NCBI GenBank assembly: GCA_965215315.1
Contig: CBDCDB010000008.1
Coordinates: 2,728,001-2,792,000 of the forward strand
DNA: 64,000 bases
DNA from: Truepera sp965215315
GTDB lineage: Bacteria > Deinococcota > Deinococci > Deinococcales > Trueperaceae
Direction of reading: 5' to 3'
Positions within the stretch are counted from its first letter, which is position 1. Each line of letters opens with the position of its first letter. Positions 60,051 through 64,000 of the stretch are shown here, one piece after another. The notes below the pieces were generated by a model, which was not told the origin of the DNA, made no database searches, and saw only the letters and a list, made by a program, of their open reading frames with translations. Made by a program: the position numbers and the translations under genes.

Positions 60051-60784
60051 ACTACGATTCCCTCGCTGAACTGTATGACCTGCAGTACCAAAATTACCGC
60101 GACGACCTGCCCTTTTACACTCGGTTAGCCGACGATTACGGCGGCCCGGTGTTAGAACTCGGTGCAGGCACAGCCCGCGTCTCCGCCGCACTCGCAAGAG
60201 CCGGTTATGAGGTGGTGGCGCTCGAGCCCTCCCGTAAAATGATCGAGCGCGGTCAAGTACGGCTTAAGGCTCAAAACCTGAACGGTGTAACTTACGTTCA
60301 GAATGATATGCGTTCAGCACGGCTAAACCGGCAATTTCCCCTGGTAATTGCACCGTTCAATACGCTCATGCACCTCTACACACTGTCTGAACAAGACGCC
60401 GCTTTACAGACCGTAAAAACGCACTTAGCACCGGGCGGCCGCTTCGCCTTCGACCTCTACACGCCGAACTTTGGCGAGCTGAACGTGTTACGGCTTGAGC
60501 CCGAATGGAACCACGTCGGCGGCGAGAACAGCGAACTATTCTTGCTCCAAACGCACGACCCCGACACCCAAACCCTGAACTCACACTATTTTCTAGACAC
60601 CACGGACGAAACCGGGATTTTACGGCGGCAGCGCAGCACCCTCACGCAGCGGTATTTTTATAGGTTTGAACTCGAGCGTACCCTCCAGCAAAACGGCTTC
60701 ACACACTTGCAACTATTCGGCAGCTTCGAGCGGGGCCGTTACCACGCAGGTGCGCCCCATCTCGTTGTAGTTGCAGGTGTATAG
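60047..60784 (+). CDS. class I SAM-dependent methyltransferase
   Basis: 245 residues: motif I VLELGAGTARVSAALARAGYEVVALEPSRKMIERG, then PLVIAPFNTLMHLYTLSEQDAALQTVKTHLAPGGRFAFDLYTPN, all typical of the Methyltransf_25 fold. Substrate unknown. Overlaps the ABC gene by 4 bases, so it ends the lipid A operon. Its last 39 codons have a decayed copy at 61753-61869. Confidence 0.9.
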   Translation: MNYDSLAELYDLQYQNYRDDLPFYTRLADDYGGPVLELGAGTARVSAALARAGYEVVALEPSRKMIERGQVRLKAQNLNGVTYVQNDMRSARLNRQFPLVIAPFNTLMHLYTLSEQDAALQTVKTHLAPGGRFAFDLYTPNFGELNVLRLEPEWNHVGGENSELFLLQTHDPDTQTLNSHYFLDTTDETGILRRQRSTLTQRYFYRFELERTLQQNGFTHLQLFGSFERGRYHAGAPHLVVVAGV

Positions 60785-60808
60785 CTTTCCGAATCTTTTC
60801 GGTGTTTA

Positions 60809-61726
60809 CTACGCTGCTTCCGGTTTCTTCACTCGGTCAGCGGGATAGTAGTAGCCGATGACCCAAACACAAACCGCACCTACGGCAAATATGACCGCAG
60901 TGTACTTCCAGATTGTGAAAGCCAAGAGCAGCGTTAGAAGGTCCATAACGCCGCCTCCCACCAGCCATACCAAACGAGCAGCGAGGTGCTTATGCTTGGG
61001 CTCGAGCAGGGCAGCGAGACAGATTGCCAGTGCTGTCTGCACGGCTACCGAGCCGTAATCGTTAAGTGCTAATAACCGCCGGATATGAGTAGCGGAACAA
61101 GCTTCCGGAACACTATCGTCTCCCGCATAGTAAGAAGTACGCAGGCACATCCCAAAAATTCGAGTTTGGGTGGCTTCAGAGAGTTGCACGGCTGTAAACA
61201 CAGCGGCAAGAACGAGCGGAATAAGCAGCGCTCGCCGCAGCACCAGCCTGAACCGCGCTGCCCGCGGCACCTTTGGCGACGAGGCTGAAAAAAACCGTGC
61301 GGCGCTGCCGTAGCCCCACAAGCGGGCGGTACAAACCGTACATAAAAGCCCCGTGATAAGCGGCGGGAAAATCATCGGCCAGAGCTGTCCGAAACCTACT
61401 GAGCTAAAAACGACCGCACCCAACATAACGATGAGTGCGCCGATAGTATAAAAAATAGCTGCGACGCTGAACTTTTCTTTAGGCTCGAGCAGCACCGGTA
61501 ACATCACAAAAACAGCGGCCCCTACCGCGCAAGCTGTGGCCTCCCCGAACGTCTCTCCCCAGCAAACCTGCTGGGCCAGCCTACGAGAGGGCACAGCTCC
61601 TTTATAGGTAGGCAAATATTCAAGCCAGAGCGCACCTACAAACCCCATAAACGCTGCCGGAAGCATCAGCACGCGCGGCACCCAAAGAGACGTTGTACGC
61701 GCCCGAGACACAGCATACTTTAGCAA
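60809..61726 (-). CDS. hypothetical multi-pass membrane protein
   Basis: 305 residues, TTG start after a GGGGA site, with about eight hydrophobic stretches (VLMLPAAFMGFVGALWLEYLP, ATACAVGAAVFVMLPVLL, IFYTIGALIVMLGAVVFSSV and others). Two internal repeats of the form helix plus CLR/CLAALLEPKHKHLAARLVWLVGG suggest an internal duplication (LLEPKEKFSVAAIF pairs with LLEPKHKHLAARLV). Cysteines pair near 201 and 218 (MCLRTSYY...PEACS). No known family. Lies between an intact methyltransferase and its decayed tail copy. Confidence 0.65.
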   Translation of the reverse strand: MLKYAVSRARTTSLWVPRVLMLPAAFMGFVGALWLEYLPTYKGAVPSRRLAQQVCWGETFGEATACAVGAAVFVMLPVLLEPKEKFSVAAIFYTIGALIVMLGAVVFSSVGFGQLWPMIFPPLITGLLCTVCTARLWGYGSAARFFSASSPKVPRAARFRLVLRRALLIPLVLAAVFTAVQLSEATQTRIFGMCLRTSYYAGDDSVPEACSATHIRRLLALNDYGSVAVQTALAICLAALLEPKHKHLAARLVWLVGGGVMDLLTLLLAFTIWKYTAVIFAVGAVCVWVIGYYYPADRVKKPEAA

Positions 61727-61752
61727 GTCCCCTGCTGCTCGGCAGGTTAAAT

Positions 61753-61869
61753 TTTGAACTCGAGCGCGCCCTCATCCGAAACGGCTTCAGCCACATCTAG
61801 GTTTACGGCGACTTCAGCCGGAGCCGGTTTTCCGCCGCCGCGCCGCACCTCGCTGTTGTTGTGTCATAA
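61753..61869 (+). pseudogene. decayed 3' fragment of a second methyltransferase copy
   Basis: Reading from 61753: FELERALIRNGFSHI, TAG, VYGDFSRSRFSAAAPHLAVVVS, stop. Against the intact methyltransferase tail at 60665-60784 (FELERTLQQNGFTHLQLFGSF...) 21 of 38 residues match. The TAG replaces the Gln codon. The upstream part is missing. The membrane protein gene lies between the two copies. Confidence 0.8.
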
Positions 61870-61952
61870 TCTAGTCTGTACCGTAGCTGACGCAAACTCT
61901 CTTTGAGGCTGCGTTAAGCTTGCCTTTCACGTCAAGACGATGCGTGAACCCT

Positions 61953-63257
61953 ATGGACACACTTCTCAAAGACCTCAGCTCACCCGATACCTACGAAGTT
62001 ATTATGGCGCTCCTGGGCGTCGCCTTTATCGGCGCAGCCTGGTTGCCGCGTCTGCTGCAAGGTCGGGCGCTCTCGTTTCCGATTGTCTACGTCGGTCTGG
62101 GGATGGTGCTCTTCAGCCTACCGCTCGGTCTACCTAACCCGGAACCGCTCGTCAACCGCGCTTTTACGGAACACTTTACCGAACTGCTGGTGATCGTCGC
62201 GCTGATGGGCGCGGGTCTTAAGATCGACCGACCGCTCAACTTTCGCAAATGGCGCGTGACCTGGCGGCTGTTAGGTATTGTCATGCCGCTGACAATTGCC
62301 GCAACTGCTCTGCTAGGCTGGTGGGTTATCGGTCTGGCCCCGGCGTCGGCGCTGCTTTTGGGCGCGGTGCTGGCCCCGACCGACCCGGTTCTAGCGGCGG
62401 ACGTGCAGGTTGGCGAACCCGGTGAGGGCGAAGAGGACGAGGTGCGTTTCGGCCTCACCTCAGAGGCGGGCTTAAACGACGGTTTGGCGTTTCCGTTTAC
62501 CTATCTGGCGATTTTAGCGGCAACCTACGGGTTGGCTCCGCAAAACTGGCTGGGTGACTGGACGCTCTATTATTTTATCTACAAAATCGTCGTCGGGGTA
62601 GCCGTAGGCTGGCTTTTGGGCAGCATCTTGATGCACCTGATCTTTAGGACCGAGGTCAAGACCAAGCTCGCCGAGACCGGTGAGGGCCTTGTTGCGCTCG
62701 CCGCTGTGCTGCTCGTTTACGGTGTGACCGAGCTGTTGCAAGGCTACGGGTTTTTAGGGGTCTTCGTCACCGCCCTGGCCCTAAAGCATTTTGAACGCGG
62801 ACACGAGTATCACGTTCAGCTCCACAGCTTTATCGAGCAGAGTGAACGGCTCCTGATGGTCGCGCTGCTCGTGATTTTTGGGGGCGCTATCGCCCGCGGT
62901 CTCCTGAGTGACCTCACCTGGGGCGGCGTCTTTGCTGGAGTCGCCGTTATCTTTCTGGTAAGGCCGCTTTTCGGCTTGCTTGGACTTTTAGGCACGAAGG
63001 TACCGTGGCGTGAGCGGTTTGCGCTCTCTTTTTTCGGGATTCGCGGCGTCGGCTCGTTTTATTATCTGGCCTACGCCATCAACGAAGCTGACTTTCGGGA
63101 CGCCGACGGGCTCTGGGCTATTGTCGGTTTTATCGTGTTGCTATCAGTTATCGTTCACGGGGTCAGCGCGCCCTTCGCTATTGGCAAGCTCGACGAGAAG
63201 CGCGGGGATGACGACCGGAGACAGAAAGAAGCTGAGCGTAACTACGGGTTACGCTGA
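61953..63257 (+). CDS. CPA1 family cation:proton antiporter (NhaP-like)
   Basis: 434 residues from the ATG at 61953 (MDTLLKDLSSPDTY); a TTG at 61920 is less likely. Twelve or so helices with the acidic ion-binding motifs APTDPVLAADVQVGEPGEGEEDEVRFGLTSEAGLNDGLAFPF (TDPV and EAGLND), and FFGIRGVGSFYYLAYA. Exchanges Na+ or K+ for H+ at the inner membrane. The 3' end overlaps the convergent DUF2721 gene by 16 bases. Confidence 0.92.
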   Translation: MDTLLKDLSSPDTYEVIMALLGVAFIGAAWLPRLLQGRALSFPIVYVGLGMVLFSLPLGLPNPEPLVNRAFTEHFTELLVIVALMGAGLKIDRPLNFRKWRVTWRLLGIVMPLTIAATALLGWWVIGLAPASALLLGAVLAPTDPVLAADVQVGEPGEGEEDEVRFGLTSEAGLNDGLAFPFTYLAILAATYGLAPQNWLGDWTLYYFIYKIVVGVAVGWLLGSILMHLIFRTEVKTKLAETGEGLVALAAVLLVYGVTELLQGYGFLGVFVTALALKHFERGHEYHVQLHSFIEQSERLLMVALLVIFGGAIARGLLSDLTWGGVFAGVAVIFLVRPLFGLLGLLGTKVPWRERFALSFFGIRGVGSFYYLAYAINEADFRDADGLWAIVGFIVLLSVIVHGVSAPFAIGKLDEKRGDDDRRQKEAERNYGLR

Positions 63258-63646
63258 GAAGCCTCGAGGTCACTCAGCTGCAAATCGAGCGCCCCGACCG
63301 ACATCTGGATTTCCCACACCGACAACCCAAGCGAGACCATAAGGAGCAGTAGACTCACCGTAAAAACGACCTGTGCGGTGAGCATCAGTCCGAAAAAGAG
63401 CAGAAACATACAGAAGACGCAGCCGAAAAAACTGGCGACGCCGAGCGCCTGCATCGCGCGGATCAGCCGGACACGTGCCCGCAGGTTGACGATCTGCCCT
63501 AGAACTTTATCCTCGTGGCCTGCAAGGTAACGCCCGTGCAACTCACGGATCAGTCCAGCGAGCGACAAAAAGCGGTTCGTGTAGGCCAAGAGCAGGAGTG
63601 AAATCGCCGGGAATAAAAGTGCGGGGGTGGTTAGCTCGAGCCTCAC
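63242..63646 (-). CDS. DUF2721 family membrane protein
   Basis: 134 residues: TTPALLFPAISLLLLAYTNRFLSLAGLIREL, LRARVRLIRAMQALGVASFFGCVFCMFLLFFG and a third helix, the layout of DUF2721 (three helices). Function unknown. Convergent overlap with the antiporter gene. Confidence 0.85.
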   Translation of the reverse strand: MRLELTTPALLFPAISLLLLAYTNRFLSLAGLIRELHGRYLAGHEDKVLGQIVNLRARVRLIRAMQALGVASFFGCVFCMFLLFFGLMLTAQVVFTVSLLLLMVSLGLSVWEIQMSVGALDLQLSDLEASQRNP

Positions 63647-63687
63647 CGTTCTACTTTAAGGGTTGGGGAGACTCGAGCAGCCGAAAC

Positions 63688-64000
63688 TCAGGGCGCGACA
63701 GCACTGCGAAGGTGCCAGTTTTGCCAAAACGTAAAAGGGTCAATTTCGTTATGGGCAGCGATAAAAAGTGTGTTGATTCTGCCGTGAGTGGCGAGAACGA
63801 CGTTTTGGGTAAGGCTCGAGCGCTGCCGCTACCGCCTGAGTAAACCGCTCTAGCGCCTCGTTTGCGCTCTCATTCTCAAATCTGCGCTTATCAGGCTCAT
63901 TAAAAAGCGATTTGACGGCAGCTTCAAAAGCAGTTGGGTCACTAAAATAAGGTTCACTGGTTGCATCTTGTTCATGCAATCCGGGATTGCTGTGACAGGG
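63688..64000 (-). pseudogene. histidine phosphatase family protein, frameshifted and cut by window edge
   Basis: From the right edge the minus strand reads SNPGLHEQDATSEPYFSDPTAFEAAVKSLFNEPDKRRF to FTQAVAAALEPYPK. After the AAAA run (63803-63806) it continues in another frame: NVVLATHGRINTLFIAAHNEIDPFTFWQNWHLRSAVAP and stop at 63688. Both parts belong to the phosphoglycerate-mutase-like fold (ATHG carries the second catalytic His). The N-terminal RHG motif lies beyond the window. One base missing or added in a homopolymer could be a sequencing error. Confidence 0.8.

Noticed and set aside
1..64000. tRNA, rRNA or CRISPR arrays
   Set aside because: Scanned spacers for T-loop GGTTCGA-type motifs and regularly spaced direct repeats; none found beyond coding repeats.

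Overview
The window is about 57% G+C and gene-dense, with no rRNA, tRNA or CRISPR array that I could see. Families typical of Deinococcota recur: a long-form HflX, a UvrA2-like protein without the UvrB-binding insert, a RodZ-like HTH/PEGA protein, and a xanthorhodopsin-type proton pump. My best guess is a Trueperaceae-like Deinococcota bacterium. This is moderate to low confidence, because no 16S or ribosomal protein gene is present. Two short words are strongly over-represented: CTCGAG (about 130 copies by hand count against about 20 expected) and TTTACGGC/GCCGTAAA (about 24 against about 2). They are scarce in the mobile and accessory stretches.

Layout. 1-15.3 kb is mostly housekeeping: a partial EamA transporter, DUF423, an ABC-type exporter whose permease and ATPase flank a DUF2207 protein, a RodZ-like protein, psuG, ridA, hflX, pncB, a thiolase and a UvrA2-like ATPase. 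15.4-18.8 kb is degraded: a winged-helix regulator diverges from an alpha/beta-hydrolase gene broken by a TAG codon, a frameshift and an IS5-family insertion. 18.8-28.9 kb carries a phosphoesterase, MFS and M42 genes, a Gfo/Idh plus isomerase pair, an SDR and several small enzymes. 28.9-35.8 kb is a minus-strand operon: a CUT2 sugar or cyclitol ABC importer, two tandem Gfo/Idh dehydrogenases, a secreted or unknown protein, a hydroxypyruvate-isomerase-like enzyme and a NUDIX hydrolase. 36.1-39.5 kb is an accessory locus. It holds the rhodopsin (TAG in place of the conserved helix-F tryptophan), a frameshifted fasciclin gene and an IS1182-type element inserted into one copy of a two-block dispersed repeat.

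39.7-51.1 kb holds a disulfide oxidoreductase, an apparent pseudo-M48 membrane protein, gmk-rpoZ-coaBC, a secreted/membrane protein paired with a coiled-coil protein ending in a roadblock-like domain, tsaE-tsaB and mreB. 51.2-60.8 kb is a tightly overlapping plus-strand operon: an S55-peptidase-like protein, lpxD, lpxC, a Gfo/Idh dehydrogenase, fabZ, lpxA, a distant lpxB relative, an ABCB-type exporter and a methyltransferase. It reads as a lipid A pathway, which is unexpected if the organism is a Deinococcota, a phylum generally described as lacking LPS. The end carries a membrane protein flanked by a decayed methyltransferase tail, a CPA1 antiporter, a DUF2721 protein and a frameshifted, window-truncated histidine phosphatase.

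Five loci (hydrolase, rhodopsin, fasciclin, methyltransferase tail, histidine phosphatase) carry reading-frame lesions. Apart from the hydrolase and the methyltransferase tail, these could be either real decay or assembly error.
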